64,000 bases of DNA from Mycobacterium sp. 852014-50255_SCH5639931 (GCF_001665605.1 NZ_LZSV01000016.1:310001-374000), one strand, 5' to 3'. Shown: positions 43,875 through 54,275, numbered from the stretch's first letter. The notes: generated from the sequence alone by a model not told the origin. Program-made: numbers and translations.

Positions 43875-44222
43875 CTAGTCCTGACGATCCAGGCCGTCCT
43901 CGAGTTCCACCGGTGGGGAATCGTCCTCTGCCGCCGCGGGGGCGGGCACCGCGGCGAGCTGGCCGCGCAGCGCCTCCAGCTCGCGGGCGAGCCGGTCCAG
44001 CACCCAGTCCACCTCGCTGGTCTTGTATCCGCGCAACGCCTGGGTGAACTTGACTGCGTCGACGTCCGCGCCGGTCACCCCGTAGGCGGGCAACACGGTC
44101 GCGGTCGTCCCCCGGGGCAGGGGCGGCAGCTGCTCACCGCGACCGAACAGCAGACTCGCCGCGCCGAACAGCACGATCGCCACCAGCACCAGCACCACCA
44201 GGTAAAGCAACACCAACGCCAC
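43875..44222 (-). CDS. Small membrane protein with DivIVA-like domain
   Basis: A 115-residue protein. One N-terminal membrane helix (LVLLYLVVLVLVAIVLFGAASLLF) is followed by a Pro-rich loop, then a DivIVA-like segment (VDAVKFTQALRGYKTSEVDWVLDRLARELEAL) that is predicted to coil, and an acidic tail. It may tether to the pole or septum, but the function is unknown. It lies between gpgS and tagA, as Rv1209 does in M. tuberculosis. Confidence 0.85.
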   Translation of the reverse strand: MALVLLYLVVLVLVAIVLFGAASLLFGRGEQLPPLPRGTTATVLPAYGVTGADVDAVKFTQALRGYKTSEVDWVLDRLARELEALRGQLAAVPAPAAAEDDSPPVELEDGLDRQD

Positions 44223-44272
44223 GCCGTCGATACTGCCCTATGCCACCGACAGCGCGACCACGCAGCGCGGCT

Positions 44273-45277
44273 TTAGCGCGGCCTCAGGACCTTCATCGGC
44301 GGACGGTCCGCCAGCGACACCGGCGACGTGTGCTGCGTGTAGCTCTGACCATGGGGCCCCTCGGGGCCAACGGCGAAGAACTGCGTCAACCCGACCCCGG
44401 AATCGGGAATCCCGCAGCGCGAGAGCAGGGTCGCGATGACCTGGCGGCTCATCGCACCCAACTCGGCCAGCGGCCGGTTGCGGTGCGCGCGGACTCCCAA
44501 GTTGACCTGGGCGATGGCGCCCAAGCCCAACCGGTCGAACGTGTCCAGCAGCAGGCCGATCTCGACGCCGTAGCCCGGCGCGAACGGCACCGACGTCAGC
44601 AGTTCGCGGGTCGCCGCGTACTCCCCGCCGAGCGGCTGCAGGATGCAACCCAGCTCCGGCCGCAGCGCCGCGAGCAGCGGCCGGGCCACCAGCTCGGTGA
44701 CCCGCCCACCGCCGGTGGCGCCCGCGGCGCCCCCGACGTCGCCGACCTGCAGCGGCCGCCGGTAGAAGCTTTTGACCAGGTGGACGCCGTCGCCCATGAG
44801 CAGCGGCCCGACCAGCCAGGGGACGAACATCGGGTTCGGGTTGATCAGGTCGGAGTCGACGAACACGACGATGTCACCGCTGGTGGCCGCCAGCGAGCGC
44901 CACAGCGCCTCCCCTTTTCCGGGCCGGGTCGGCACCTCGGGCAACGCCTGCTCACGGCTGACGACCCGGGCACCGGCGGCGACGGCGCGGATCTCCGTGT
45001 CGTCCGTCGAGCCGGAATCCAGCACGATCAGCTCGTCCACCAGCCCCCCAGAGCTGTTGACCAGGGGTGAGATGCTTTCCACCACCGATTCGATGGTTTC
45101 TTCTTCGTTGAGGGCCGGCAGCACCACCGAGATGGTTCGCCCCGCCTTCGCGGCCTCGAGCTCGGCGACCGTCCAGCTCGGACGGTTCCAGCTGCGATTG
45201 GACAGCCAGGTGTCGCCGGGCCGGGCGGCCAGCACCGCGTCGTCGGTGAGGTCGCCGACCAGGTCGGATGCCGTCAT
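44273..45277 (-). CDS. gpgS: Glucosyl-3-phosphoglycerate synthase GpgS
   Basis: A 334-residue GT81 glycosyltransferase that starts methylglucose lipopolysaccharide synthesis by moving glucose from UDP-glucose to 3-phosphoglycerate. It has VVLPALNEEETIESV, LDSGSTDDTE, the metal-binding DSD in VFVDSDLINPNP, and the acceptor region GYGVEIGLLLDTFDRLGL with HRNRPL. Its start overlaps the folP2 stop by 4 bp. A 50-bp gap separates it from the DivIVA-like gene. Confidence 0.95.
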   Translation of the reverse strand: MTASDLVGDLTDDAVLAARPGDTWLSNRSWNRPSWTVAELEAAKAGRTISVVLPALNEEETIESVVESISPLVNSSGGLVDELIVLDSGSTDDTEIRAVAAGARVVSREQALPEVPTRPGKGEALWRSLAATSGDIVVFVDSDLINPNPMFVPWLVGPLLMGDGVHLVKSFYRRPLQVGDVGGAAGATGGGRVTELVARPLLAALRPELGCILQPLGGEYAATRELLTSVPFAPGYGVEIGLLLDTFDRLGLGAIAQVNLGVRAHRNRPLAELGAMSRQVIATLLSRCGIPDSGVGLTQFFAVGPEGPHGQSYTQHTSPVSLADRPPMKVLRPR

Positions 45278-46149
45278 GCCAGTCCCCTCACCGTGCGCGC
45301 CGGCGGTCGTGACCCCTGGATGGAGGCCACCATTTCCAGCACCCTTCGGGTAGCGGCGACCTCGTGCACGCGAAACATGCGGGCACCGGTGGCGGCCGCC
45401 AGCGCGGTGGCCGCCAACGTTCCCTCGAGCCGCTCGGTCAATTCCACACCCAAAGTCTCCCCGACGAAGTCCTTGTTACTCAAAGCCATGAGCACAGGCC
45501 ATCCGGTATTAACAAGTTCGCCCAGGTGGCGCAACAGCAGCAGCCCGTGGAAGGTGTTCTTGCCGAAGTCGTGGGCGGGGTCGATCAGCACCCGGTCGCG
45601 GGCCACCCCGCAGGCGACCGCGCGCTCCGCGGCGCCGGTGACCTGGCGAATAACGTCGTCGACCACGCCGCGCGTGGCGGTTCCGTAGCTCACCCGGAAC
45701 GGTCGCGTGCGGGGCAGCGCCCCGCCGGTGTGCGAGCACACCAGGCCCGCACCGAACTCCGCGGCGACCTCGGCCAGGCCCGGGTCGATGCCGCCCCAGG
45801 TGTCGTTGATCAGATCCGCCCCGGCCGCGCAGGCCACCTTGGCCACCTCGGAGCGCCAGGTGTCGACGCTGATCAGCTGGTCCGGATAGGCGCCGCGCAG
45901 CCATTCGATGAACGGGACCAGACGGGCGAGCTCGGTTTCGGCATCGACCTCCTGGCCCGGGCCCGCCTTGACCCCGCCGACGTCGATGACGTCGGCGCCC
46001 TCGGCGATGGCGCGGTGCGCAGCGGCCCGGGCTGCCTCGTCGCTGAAGGCCGCACCCTTGTCGTAGAACGAGTCGGGGGTGCGGTTGACGATCGCCATGA
46101 TCAGCGGGCGATCGCCGGCGACCGGACGGCCACACCAAGTGGATTGCAC
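45274..46149 (-). CDS. folP2: Dihydropteroate synthase homolog FolP2
   Basis: A 291-residue TIM-barrel protein of the pterin-binding family: IMAIVNRTPDSFYDKG, DVGGVKAGPGQEVD, ISVDTWRSEVAKVA, LINDTWGG and RMFRVHEVAATRRVLEMV. From the literature, the M. tuberculosis FolP2 (Rv1207) lacks dihydropteroate synthase activity, and linkage to gpgS suggests another role. The start is uncertain: GTG 46149 gives a conserved N-terminus, and GTG 46170 is seven codons upstream; neither has a ribosome-binding site. Confidence 0.9.
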   Translation of the reverse strand: MQSTWCGRPVAGDRPLIMAIVNRTPDSFYDKGAAFSDEAARAAAHRAIAEGADVIDVGGVKAGPGQEVDAETELARLVPFIEWLRGAYPDQLISVDTWRSEVAKVACAAGADLINDTWGGIDPGLAEVAAEFGAGLVCSHTGGALPRTRPFRVSYGTATRGVVDDVIRQVTGAAERAVACGVARDRVLIDPAHDFGKNTFHGLLLLRHLGELVNTGWPVLMALSNKDFVGETLGVELTERLEGTLAATALAAATGARMFRVHEVAATRRVLEMVASIQGSRPPARTVRGLA

Positions 46150-46234
46150 ACGTCTATGGTGCCCGGTCACGGCGCCGGGTGCGGCCCGGGGATCGGGAGT
46201 GCGGCGCGCCGCACGGTCGTCGTCAACGGCAGCG

Positions 46235-48019
46235 TCAGCCCTGCGGGCGCTTCCCGTCGGCCACTTCGTCGGGGTATTCGTCGTAGTACGGCACGTAACC
46301 CTCGTCGCGGCCGGCCAGCACGTACAGCGGGTCCTTGATGTCGGACCCGTAGGCCTGTTCGCGCAACTCCACCTTGCGGCTCTTGAACGTCGTGGTGTGC
46401 TCCAGCGACTCGACCACCCGCACGAACAGCGGCAGCGCGTAGGCGGGCAGCTGGCCATACACGGCGCGGGCCAGCGACTTGCCGTCGAACTCCGCGCCGT
46501 CGCGCAGCTTGACCGCAGCCATGCCGGCGCGGCCGCCGGTGCGGGGGATCTCGACACCGAAAACGGTGCATTCCTCCACGGAATCGTCGGACGCCAGCGC
46601 CGCCTCCACCTGCGTGGTGGCGACGTTCTCCCCCTTCCACCGGAACGTGTCGCCGAGGCGGTCGACGAACGCGGCGTGCCCCATGCCCTGCGGGCTCATC
46701 ACGTCACCGGAGTTGAACCACACGTCACCCTCACGGAACGCGTTGCGCACCAACTTCTTTTCGCTCGACTCCTTGTCGGTGTAGCCGTCGAACGGCTGCA
46801 GCCGGTTGACCCGGCTGAGCAGCAGGCCGGGCTCCCCGGCCGGCACCCGGCGCACCCGCCCGTTGTCGTCGCGTAACGGGGCTCCGGTGTCGGGGTCGTA
46901 CTCCACGTAGGCCAACGGCATCGGGAAGACGCCGGTGGTCCGGGGCACGTTGAAGACGTTGATGAACGCGGTGTTGCCCTCGCTGGAGGCGTAGAACTCG
47001 CACACGCGGGCGATGTCGAACCGATTGGTGAACTCGTCCCAGATCTCGGGTCGCAGCCCGTTGCCGGCGATGACCCGCACCTGGTGCGCGCGGTCGGTGG
47101 CCTTGCGTGGTTGGTTGAGCAGGTACCGGCAGATCTCGCCGATGTAGATGAACGCCGTGGCGTCGGCGGCGATGACCTCGTCCCAGAACTTCGACGCCGA
47201 GAACGACTTGCCCAGCGCCAGCGTCGCCCCGGAGTTGATCACCGACGACAGCGCGACCGTCAGCGCGTTGTTGTGGTACAGCGGCAGGCAGCTGTAGAGC
47301 GTGTCGGAGCTCTTCAGCCGGAGCCCGATGCCGCCGAACGCCGCGAGCGCCTTCAGCCAGCGCAGGTGGGTCATCACGCTGGCCTTGGGGAATCCCGTTG
47401 TGCCCGAGGTGAAGATGTAGAACGCGGTGTCCCTGGCCTGCACGGCCGATACTGACGCCGGGTTGGTGGCCGGGGCGCTGGCGGCGAACCGTTCCAGGTC
47501 CTCCACGGTCATGGTCTCGGTATCGCCCGAGCCGCCGCACTCGGCCACCGCGCTGACCAGGTCCGTCTCCGCGACCAACACCTTGGCCTTGAGCAGGCCC
47601 AGGCTGTGGGCCAGCACCTCGCCGCGCTGGTGGTAGTTCAGCATGCCGGCGACCGCGCCGCACTTGACCGCGGCCAGCATGGTCAGCACCGCGTTGGGCG
47701 AGTTGCGCAGCATGATCGCGACGACGTCGCCGTGGCCGACACCGTGCGCCGCCAGCACCGCGGCGTACCTGTTCGCGGCGGCGTTGGCGTCGCGGTAGGT
47801 CAGCTGCTGGTCACCGAACCGCAAGAAGATCCGATCGCCGTAGCGGGCCGCGCGTTCCTGGAACACCGTTCCGATCGATTTCTTCGAGCCCGGCTGGGCC
47901 AGCAGCCCGGTCATCGCCCCGCGCATGATCACCGGCATGTCGGCCAGCAGGCCCGGCGCCCGAGATGCGATATCGGTCAGTTTGACCGCCGTGCGCGCTC
48001 CGCCGTCGTGATCGGACAC
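46235..48019 (-). CDS. fadD6: Fatty-acid-CoA ligase FadD6
   Basis: A 594-residue very-long-chain acyl-CoA synthetase (FATP/FadD6 group). The AMP-binding P-loop is YIFTSGTTGFPK near residue 200, followed by LPLYHNNA, CEFYASSEGN and the VDRLGDTFRWKGENVATTQVE motif of the C-terminal domain. It activates fatty acids as adenylates for CoA transfer. It is upstream of folP2 by 85 bp on the same strand. Confidence 0.95.
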   Translation of the reverse strand: MSDHDGGARTAVKLTDIASRAPGLLADMPVIMRGAMTGLLAQPGSKKSIGTVFQERAARYGDRIFLRFGDQQLTYRDANAAANRYAAVLAAHGVGHGDVVAIMLRNSPNAVLTMLAAVKCGAVAGMLNYHQRGEVLAHSLGLLKAKVLVAETDLVSAVAECGGSGDTETMTVEDLERFAASAPATNPASVSAVQARDTAFYIFTSGTTGFPKASVMTHLRWLKALAAFGGIGLRLKSSDTLYSCLPLYHNNALTVALSSVINSGATLALGKSFSASKFWDEVIAADATAFIYIGEICRYLLNQPRKATDRAHQVRVIAGNGLRPEIWDEFTNRFDIARVCEFYASSEGNTAFINVFNVPRTTGVFPMPLAYVEYDPDTGAPLRDDNGRVRRVPAGEPGLLLSRVNRLQPFDGYTDKESSEKKLVRNAFREGDVWFNSGDVMSPQGMGHAAFVDRLGDTFRWKGENVATTQVEAALASDDSVEECTVFGVEIPRTGGRAGMAAVKLRDGAEFDGKSLARAVYGQLPAYALPLFVRVVESLEHTTTFKSRKVELREQAYGSDIKDPLYVLAGRDEGYVPYYDEYPDEVADGKRPQG

Positions 48020-48087
48020 GTCATCCCTCGTTTCCTGTAAGCAACTCGGCGGACAGCCTAGTAGGGATCACCAGATTGCCGGCGGGC

Positions 48088-48651
48088 TCAATCGGGCGCA
48101 CACGCCTCCACGGCGGCGCTCACCTTGTCGACCAGCAGCAACCGGTCCATCGCCGGCTGTGAAATGTACCCGCTGTCGAGCAGTCCGCACAGCCAGAGCC
48201 ACAGGCCTTCGTAATGCCCCAGGGGATCCAGCATGACGATGGGTTTGCGGTGCAGGCCGAGGTAGCCCGTGGTCCACGAGTCCAGCAACTCGTCGAGGGT
48301 GCCGACGCCACCGGGCAGCACGATGAACGCATCGGCGCGCTCTTCCATCACGTGTTTGCGCTCATGCATCGTCTCGGTGACGATCAGCTCGTCGGCTTCG
48401 GTGTCGGCGATCTCGACGCGCATCAGAACCTGCGGGATGACGCCGACGGTCCGGCCGCCGCGGGCGCGCGCCGCGGTGGCCACCGCGCCCATCGCCGACA
48501 CCCGGCCGCCGCCCCACACCAGCGTCCAGCCGCGCTCGGCGATCGCCTCGCCGAGTTCGGCAGCGACCGCGAGCAATTCGGGATGCTCCGGACCAGACGC
48601 GCAGTACACACACACCGCCCAGTCGCCTGATGGCTCGCGTTCCGGGCGCAT
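48088..48651 (-). CDS. LOG family protein (cytokinin riboside 5'-monophosphate phosphoribohydrolase-like)
   Basis: A 187-residue Rossmann-fold protein, the same length as M. tuberculosis Rv1205. It carries the LOG motif PGGVGTLDE, the Arg/Lys region in TETMHERKHVME and an N-terminal CVYCASGP. LOG enzymes release adenine-type bases from nucleoside monophosphates; the M. tuberculosis enzyme is known to make cytokinins. ATG 48651 lies near AT-rich sequence and has no ribosome-binding site, so the mRNA may be leaderless. It is divergent from the LAL-like gene across 60 bp. Confidence 0.9.
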   Translation of the reverse strand: MRPEREPSGDWAVCVYCASGPEHPELLAVAAELGEAIAERGWTLVWGGGRVSAMGAVATAARARGGRTVGVIPQVLMRVEIADTEADELIVTETMHERKHVMEERADAFIVLPGGVGTLDELLDSWTTGYLGLHRKPIVMLDPLGHYEGLWLWLCGLLDSGYISQPAMDRLLLVDKVSAAVEACAPD

Positions 48652-48699
48652 ACAACGAAAGGTAGACCAGGCTTGCTGCGGGCCGCACACCGCGCGCAA

Positions 48700-48705
48700 T
48701 AAAAT
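48700..48705 (+). promoter_or_regulatory. Candidate -10 of the LAL-like ATPase gene
   Basis: TAAAAT lies 6 nt before the ATG at 48712, the spacing expected for a leaderless transcript. A weak -35 (TTGCTG, 48673-48678) is 21 bp upstream, which is long. Confidence 0.4.
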
Positions 48706-48711
48706 CCGGCG

Positions 48712-50829
48712 ATGCCGATTCGATGGAACGTTCCCCAGCACGCGTCGGCCCTGGAGCGGCTGGACGCGGCGCTGGCGGATGGGCGGGGTGCCGTCGTGCT
48801 GGGACCGGACGGCTGCGGCAAGTCCACGTTGGCCCGAATGGCCGCCGAAGGCTTCGGCCACCGGCACCCCGGCACGCGCATCCGCTGGGTCACCGGCACC
48901 CCGACCGAACGCGCGGTGCCGTTCGGCGCGTTCAGCCACCTGGTGCGGATCGCCGACCTCGGCAAACCGGCCGCGCTGTTGCGCGCGGCCCGGGCATCGC
49001 TGGACGGTGACGACCTGCTGCTGGTCGTCGACGACGCCCACGACCTGGACATCCTGTCGGTCACGCTGATCTACCAGCTCGCGCTGGCGGGCGCGGCCAG
49101 GATGATCGTCACCGGCCGCACCGACTCGGCTCCCGACGCCATCGCGGCGCTGTGGGCCGACGGGCTGCTCCCCCGGATCGACATCGAACCGCCGGGCGGG
49201 ATGACCACACCGGCCGAGGTCGACGCGTTCCTCGCCGAAATGCCATCCGGGGCCCGGTCGGTGCTGGACTACCTCGCCGTCGCGGAGCCGCTGTCGCTCG
49301 CCGATCTGAGCGTCCTTACTGGCGCGGACGCGGTTGGCGAGGCGACGGATTGCGGGGCGGCGGAAACGCGGGCGCGCGGTGGAGCGTCGGACGACCCGGT
49401 CGTATACACGGCCCACCCGCTGTTTGCCGAGCGAGCGCGGGCCGCGCTCAGCGGCGACGGCGCCCGGCAACGACGCACCGAGCTGGTGCGGCTGCTGTCA
49501 CAGCATCCGGCGGACCACCTCAGCGACCGGCTCCGGTTGGCGGCGCTGGCCCTGGACAGCGACGCCTCCCAGCCGACGGCCGAGGTGGTCGGCGCCGCGC
49601 AGCAGGCGCTGCGGCTGGGCGACCTGGCCCTCGGCGAACGGTTGGCCGCTTCGGCGCTGGAGCGCTCCGGCGGGTTGACGGCGCGGCTGGCGCTGGCACA
49701 CGCGCTGGCGTGGCAGGGCCGCGGCCGCGAGGCCGACGCGGTGCTGGCCGGCGTGGACCCCACCGCGTTGACCGAAGCCGCGCTGATGGACTGGACGCTG
49801 TTGCGCGCGGCCAACCAGTTCTGGATGCTCAGCGAGCCCGAGCGGGCCACCGCGTTCTTGCGGACGATCCGCGGTCGCGTCTCGGATCCGGGCGCGCGCA
49901 CCACGCTGGACGCGCTGAGCGCCACGTTCGCGATGAACGCCGGCAACGTCGGGCACGCCGTGAAGGTCGCGGACGAGGTGCTCGCCGCCCCGGACGCCGA
50001 CGACCAGGCGGTGGCCTGGGCGGCCAGCGCGGCGGCGCTGTGCGCGGCGCGCCAGGGCCGCTTCGGCGACGTCGAGCCGCTGGCCCAGCGCGCGCTGGCC
50101 GCCGAACATCCCGGGTTGCTGCGCTTCACGATCGGACTGGGACAGACCACCGCGTTGTTGATGGCGGGCCGGCTCGACGGGGCCCGCGAACTCGCCCAGC
50201 AGTTCACCGATTTCGCCGAGTTGCAGCAGCCGGGCCGCGCGATCGGCGAGGTGCTGCTGGCCCACGTGCTGCTCGCCGACGGCGAATTCGCCCGAGCCGC
50301 AGCGCTACTCGGCCCGGCGGCCGCAACGTTGGAACGCACCGGCTATTCGTGGGGTCCGCTGTCGTTGACCCTGCTGGCCACCGCGCTGGCCCAGCAGGGC
50401 GATATCGCGGCCGCGGGGAAGGCGTTGGGCCGGGCCGAATCCCGGCACGGAACCAAGTCGGCGCTGTTCGCGCCGGAACTCGGTGTCGCGCGGGCATGGC
50501 GGCTCTCGTCGATGCGCGACGCGCACGGCGCGGTGGCGGCCGCCCGTGACGCCGCCCGGATGGCCGAGCGCGGCGGGCAACGGGCGGTGGCGGTGCGCGC
50601 CTGGCACGAGGCCGTGCGGCTCGGTGACATCCGAGCGGCGGATCCGCTGGCCCGGCTCGGTGACGAGATCGACTGCGCCGCCGGGCAGCTCGCGCTCTCC
50701 CACGCGCAGGCGCTGGCGGCCGGCGACGGCGCGGCGCTGCTGGCGGTGTCGGGCGACCTGGCGGAGGTGGGGATGCGCGCGGCGTCCGCCGACGCCGCCG
50801 CGCAGGCGCAGCGCTGCGGGGCCCGCTAA
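48712..50829 (+). CDS. LAL-type ATPase/TPR regulator-like protein lacking the LuxR HTH domain
   Basis: A 705-residue protein. The N-terminal P-loop [15 protein letters not shown] is near residue 30, with Walker B-like [12 protein letters not shown] near 105. About 450 residues of Ala/Leu-rich helical repeats follow, as in the MalT/LAL family. The C-terminus ends in such repeats ([10 protein letters not shown]) without the LuxR DNA-binding domain of true LAL activators. It may be an ATP-dependent signalling partner. The stop overlaps the dapE end (convergent). M. tuberculosis Rv1204c is shorter (562 residues as I recall). Confidence 0.8.
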   Translation: MPIRWNVPQHASALERLDAALADGRGAVVLGPDGCGKSTLARMAAEGFGHRHPGTRIRWVTGTPTERAVPFGAFSHLVRIADLGKPAALLRAARASLDGDDLLLVVDDAHDLDILSVTLIYQLALAGAARMIVTGRTDSAPDAIAALWADGLLPRIDIEPPGGMTTPAEVDAFLAEMPSGARSVLDYLAVAEPLSLADLSVLTGADAVGEATDCGAAETRARGGASDDPVVYTAHPLFAERARAALSGDGARQRRTELVRLLSQHPADHLSDRLRLAALALDSDASQPTAEVVGAAQQALRLGDLALGERLAASALERSGGLTARLALAHALAWQGRGREADAVLAGVDPTALTEAALMDWTLLRAANQFWMLSEPERATAFLRTIRGRVSDPGARTTLDALSATFAMNAGNVGHAVKVADEVLAAPDADDQAVAWAASAAALCAARQGRFGDVEPLAQRALAAEHPGLLRFTIGLGQTTALLMAGRLDGARELAQQFTDFAELQQPGRAIGEVLLAHVLLADGEFARAAALLGPAAATLERTGYSWGPLSLTLLATALAQQGDIAAAGKALGRAESRHGTKSALFAPELGVARAWRLSSMRDAHGAVAAARDAARMAERGGQRAVAVRAWHEAVRLGDIRAADPLARLGDEIDCAAGQLALSHAQALAAGDGAALLAVSGDLAEVGMRAASADAAAQAQRCGAR

Positions 50830-51890
50830 CCGCCCAGGTAGCCGCGCAGCATCTCCACCGCGGCGGTGATGTTGGCGACCGGAACGCTCTCGTCGCGCGT
50901 GTGCGCGAGGTTGGGGTCGCCCGGCCCGAAGTTGACCGCCGGTATGCCCAACGCGGCGAAACGTGCGACGTCGGTCCACCCGTACTTCGCCCGGACCTGC
51001 CCCCCGGCCGCCTCGACCAGGGCCTTGGCCGCCGGCTGGGACAGCCCGGGCAGCGCGCCGGCGGCGGCGTCGGTCTGCTCGATCTGCACGTCGAGCCCGC
51101 CGAACACCTCGTGCACGTGCTCGAGCGCCGCGGCCACCGACCGGTCGGGGGCGAAGCGGAAGTTGACCGTGACCGCGGCCGCGTCGGGAATCACGTTGCC
51201 CGCCACGCCGCCGTTTATGCGCACCGCCGACAGGCCTTCGCGATATTTGCAACCGTCGATGTCCACGGTGCGGGCGGAGTATGCGGCCAGCCGATCCAGG
51301 ACGGCCCCCAGCTTGTGAATAGCGTTGTCGCCCAACCATGGTCGTGCCGAGTGGGCGCGCGTGCCGGTGGCCGAGATCAGGACGCGCAGCGTCCCCTGGC
51401 AACCGGCTTCGATGTAGCCGCCGGTGGGTTCGCCCAGGATGGCCACGTCGGCGGACAGCCAGTCCGGCAGCTCGCGCTCGATGCGCCCCAAACCGTTTGC
51501 CGCCGCCTCGATTTCCTCGCAGTCATACATCACCAGCGTCAGGTCGTGAGCCGGCTCGGCGACGGTCGCGGCCAGATGAAGGAAGACCGCGTCACCCGAC
51601 TTCATGTCCGCGGCGCCGCAGCCGTACAGGTCGCCGTTCGCGCGGCGGCTGGGCAGGTTGCCGGCGACCGGGACGGTGTCCAGGTGCCCCGCCAGCAGGA
51701 CCCGCGACGGCCGCTGGTGCCGGGTGCGGGCGAGCACGGCGTTGCCGTTGCGAACGATCTCGAAGCCGGACGTCTGGGCGCGCAGGGCGGCCTCCACCTC
51801 GTCGGCCAGGCGCGCCTCGTCTCGCGATTCGCTGGGGATGTCGACCAACGCAGCGGTCAGCTCGATCGGATCCCCGCGCAAGTCCAGCAC
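50826..51890 (-). CDS. dapE: Succinyl-diaminopimelate desuccinylase DapE
   Basis: A 354-residue zinc peptidase-family enzyme of lysine/meso-DAP synthesis. The metal sites are visible: [29 protein letters not shown] (catalytic Glu plus ligand) and the C-terminal His in [10 protein letters not shown]. The dimerisation domain contains [22 protein letters not shown] 51890 gives the same length as M. tuberculosis Rv1202. It diverges from dapD across 45 bp, so two steps of one pathway share a promoter region. Confidence 0.96.
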   Translation of the reverse strand: MLDLRGDPIELTAALVDIPSESRDEARLADEVEAALRAQTSGFEIVRNGNAVLARTRHQRPSRVLLAGHLDTVPVAGNLPSRRANGDLYGCGAADMKSGDAVFLHLAATVAEPAHDLTLVMYDCEEIEAAANGLGRIERELPDWLSADVAILGEPTGGYIEAGCQGTLRVLISATGTRAHSARPWLGDNAIHKLGAVLDRLAAYSARTVDIDGCKYREGLSAVRINGGVAGNVIPDAAAVTVNFRFAPDRSVAAALEHVHEVFGGLDVQIEQTDAAAGALPGLSQPAAKALVEAAGGQVRAKYGWTDVARFAALGIPAVNFGPGDPNLAHTRDESVPVANITAAVEMLRGYLGG

Positions 51891-51935
51891 GGGTCCCAGG
51901 TTATCCGCTGCCGGGCGGCAAGTAACCTGACCGCC

Positions 51936-52880
51936 GTGACTGGAGCTGTAGGCATCGGGCTGGCGACGCTGGCCGCCGACGGATCGATCCTCGACACGTG
52001 GTTTCCCGCACCGGAACTGACCGAATCGGGCACCGGCGGCACGTCGCGGCTCGCCCTGTCGGACATCCCCCCGGAGCTGGTCGCTCTGGTCGGGCGGGAC
52101 GACGACCGCGGCACCGAGAGCATCGCCGTGCGCACGGTGATCGGCTCGCTCGACGACGTGGCCGCCGACGCCTACGACGCCTACCTGCGGCTGCATCTGC
52201 TGTCGCATCGGTTGGTGGCGCCGCACGGGCTGAACGCCGGCGGCTTGTTCGGGGTATTGACCAATGTCGTGTGGACTAACCGCGGACCGTGCGCGATCGA
52301 AGGGTTCGAGGCGGTCCGGGCGCGGCTGCGCCGCCACGGACCCGTGACCGTCTACGGCATCGACAAGTTCCCGCGGATGGCCGACTACGTGGTGCCGACC
52401 GGAGTCCGCATTGCCGACGCCGACCGGGTGCGGCTGGGTGCCCACCTGGCGCCGGGCACCACGGTCATGCATGAGGGCTTCGTCAACTACAACGCCGGCA
52501 CGCTGGGCGCGTCGATGGTCGAGGGCCGCATCTCCGCCGGCGTGGTGGTGGGTGACGGATCGGATGTCGGCGGCGGCGCCTCCATCATGGGCACCTTGTC
52601 CGGGGGCGGCACGGAAGTCATTTCGATCGGCAAGCGGTGCCTGCTCGGCGCCAACGCGGGGCTGGGCATCTCGCTGGGCGATGACTGCGTCGTCGAAGCG
52701 GGCCTGTACGTGACCGCGGGCACCAAGGTCGCCACGCCCGACGGCCAGGTGCTCAAAGCCCTGGAGCTGTCCGGCGGCAACAACCTGCTCTTCCGCCGCA
52801 ATTCGGTCAGCGGCGCCGTCGAAGTGGTGCCGCGCGGTGGTCAGGGCATCGCCCTCAACGAGGACTTGCACGCCAACTGA
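51936..52880 (+). CDS. dapD: Tetrahydrodipicolinate N-succinyltransferase DapD
   Basis: A 314-residue acyltransferase that succinylates tetrahydrodipicolinate with succinyl-CoA. The left-handed beta-helix is evident in repeated hexapeptides ([44 protein letters not shown]). It is almost identical to M. tuberculosis DapD (Rv1201c). GTG 51936 lies 7 nt after TAACCT, a TANNNT -10, so the mRNA is probably leaderless. Upstream extension of the frame overlaps dapE and is not coding. Confidence 0.96.
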   Translation: MTGAVGIGLATLAADGSILDTWFPAPELTESGTGGTSRLALSDIPPELVALVGRDDDRGTESIAVRTVIGSLDDVAADAYDAYLRLHLLSHRLVAPHGLNAGGLFGVLTNVVWTNRGPCAIEGFEAVRARLRRHGPVTVYGIDKFPRMADYVVPTGVRIADADRVRLGAHLAPGTTVMHEGFVNYNAGTLGASMVEGRISAGVVVGDGSDVGGGASIMGTLSGGGTEVISIGKRCLLGANAGLGISLGDDCVVEAGLYVTAGTKVATPDGQVLKALELSGGNNLLFRRNSVSGAVEVVPRGGQGIALNEDLHAN

Positions 52881-52886
52881 GCGCAG

Positions 52887-54215
52887 CTATACGTCGGCGG
52901 CGACCTTCTCGGCGGCCGGGGCGGCGCGCAGCGCAGTTCCCATGGTTTCCGGCAGCAGATACACGGATACGAAACTGGCCACAACAAGGGTGGCCATCAT
53001 GAGCCCGACCGCCCAGCTGCCGTAGGTGGCCAGCAGCGTGCCGGCGACCAGCGGCGGAACGGCGGCGCCGAGAATGCCGGCCAGGTTCATCGCCACCGCC
53101 GCTCCGCTGTAGCGGTAGCGGGTGGCGAAGAGTTCGGGAACGAACGCCGCCGTGGGCCCGTTGGCCACGGCCGCGGCCGCGAACATGCCCAGGACGGCGA
53201 CCGCGTACAACACCGGCTTGCGGGTGTCCAGCAGCGGGATGACCGCGAACGCCCACGGCAGGCATGCCGCGAGCCCGAACAACATCACCCGGCGGCGGCC
53301 GACCCGGTCGGAGATCCACGCCGAGAACGACACGCACGCCATGCTGGTCAGCCCACCCAGTGCGCCGATGCCCCAGATGAAGCTCCGCGAATAGCCGAGA
53401 TGGTTGTGGGCGTACATGACCAGGAAGGTGTTGCCCAGGTAGACGAAGCCCATGCCGCCGAGGAAGATGCCCGCGACGAGCACGATCTCGCGCCGCTGGG
53501 ACCGCAACAGCTCCGCGAGCGGCGCCTTGGGCAGCTCGTTGCGGGCCTGCTCCTCCACGAACAGCGGGGTCTCGTCGATGTTCAGTCGTACGTAGAGGGC
53601 GATACCGATCAGCGCGCTGCTGATCAGGAAAGGCACCCGCCATCCCCAGTCCATGAACGCGGTGCTTTTCTCACCCATGGTGAGGTCGACGGCGAGAAAG
53701 GTCAGACTGGCCAGGATCCCGGCGGTGCCACCGCCCAACAGGGTGAACATGCCGTACCAGCCGCGTTTGCCGGACGGCGCGTACTCGGCACTGAGCAGAA
53801 CCGACCCCGCCCATTCGCCGCCGACCGCGAATCCTTGCAGCAACCGCAGAACGATGAGAATCAACGGTGCCGCGATGCCGATCGACGCCGTGCTGGGAAC
53901 CATGCCCACACTCACTGTCGAGGCGCCCATGATCAGCAAGGTGGCGACCAGCGTCTTCTTGCGGCCCAGCCGGTCCCCGAAATATCCGAAGACGGCCGCG
54001 CCCAACGGGCGGGACAGGAACGCCGTCGCGAACGTCGCCATCGAGGCGATGGTGGCCAGCGTCGGGCCGAGGCGCGGGAAGAACACGGTGGGAAACACCA
54101 AGGCGGCCGCGGTCCCGTAGATCAGGAAGTCGTAGAACTCGATGGCCGAGCCCACGAGACAGGCCGCCGCTATCCGCCGCATGGGAGTGGTGGCAGCGGT
54201 GCCCGGCTCACCCAT
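52887..54215 (-). CDS. MHS-family metabolite:proton symporter
   Basis: A 442-residue MFS transporter. The MHS-type first helix reads GSAIEFYDFLIYGTAAALVFP, followed by motif A-like GYFGDRLGRKKTL and RLLQGFAVGGEWAGSVLL, with 12 helices in all and GRRRVML in the loop between halves. This family imports organic acids, osmolytes and similar small molecules. It converges with dapD (6 bp). M. tuberculosis Rv1200 is the counterpart. A 12-bp perfect palindrome lies upstream. Confidence 0.92.
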   Translation of the reverse strand: MGEPGTAATTPMRRIAAACLVGSAIEFYDFLIYGTAAALVFPTVFFPRLGPTLATIASMATFATAFLSRPLGAAVFGYFGDRLGRKKTLVATLLIMGASTVSVGMVPSTASIGIAAPLILIVLRLLQGFAVGGEWAGSVLLSAEYAPSGKRGWYGMFTLLGGGTAGILASLTFLAVDLTMGEKSTAFMDWGWRVPFLISSALIGIALYVRLNIDETPLFVEEQARNELPKAPLAELLRSQRREIVLVAGIFLGGMGFVYLGNTFLVMYAHNHLGYSRSFIWGIGALGGLTSMACVSFSAWISDRVGRRRVMLFGLAACLPWAFAVIPLLDTRKPVLYAVAVLGMFAAAAVANGPTAAFVPELFATRYRYSGAAVAMNLAGILGAAVPPLVAGTLLATYGSWAVGLMMATLVVASFVSVYLLPETMGTALRAAPAAEKVAADV

Positions 54216-54263
54216 GGGCGCCGCTCACGGTCCGGTTGCGTCGATACACGGTTACGACGGTAG

Positions 54264-54275
54264 GTGAAGCTTCAC
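54264..54275. promoter_or_regulatory. Perfect 12-bp palindrome upstream of the MHS transporter
   Basis: GTGAAGCTTCAC is a perfect palindrome 49 bp before the MHS transporter start, in the 98-bp gap after fadD36. A half copy (TGAAGC) follows about 15 bp on. It could be an operator for the transporter. Confidence 0.3.

Noticed and set aside
50901..51935. Upstream extension of dapD and the matching extension of dapE across each other
   Set aside because: Both long frames overlap on opposite strands; the conserved N-termini start at 51936 and 51890, leaving a normal 45-bp divergent promoter gap.
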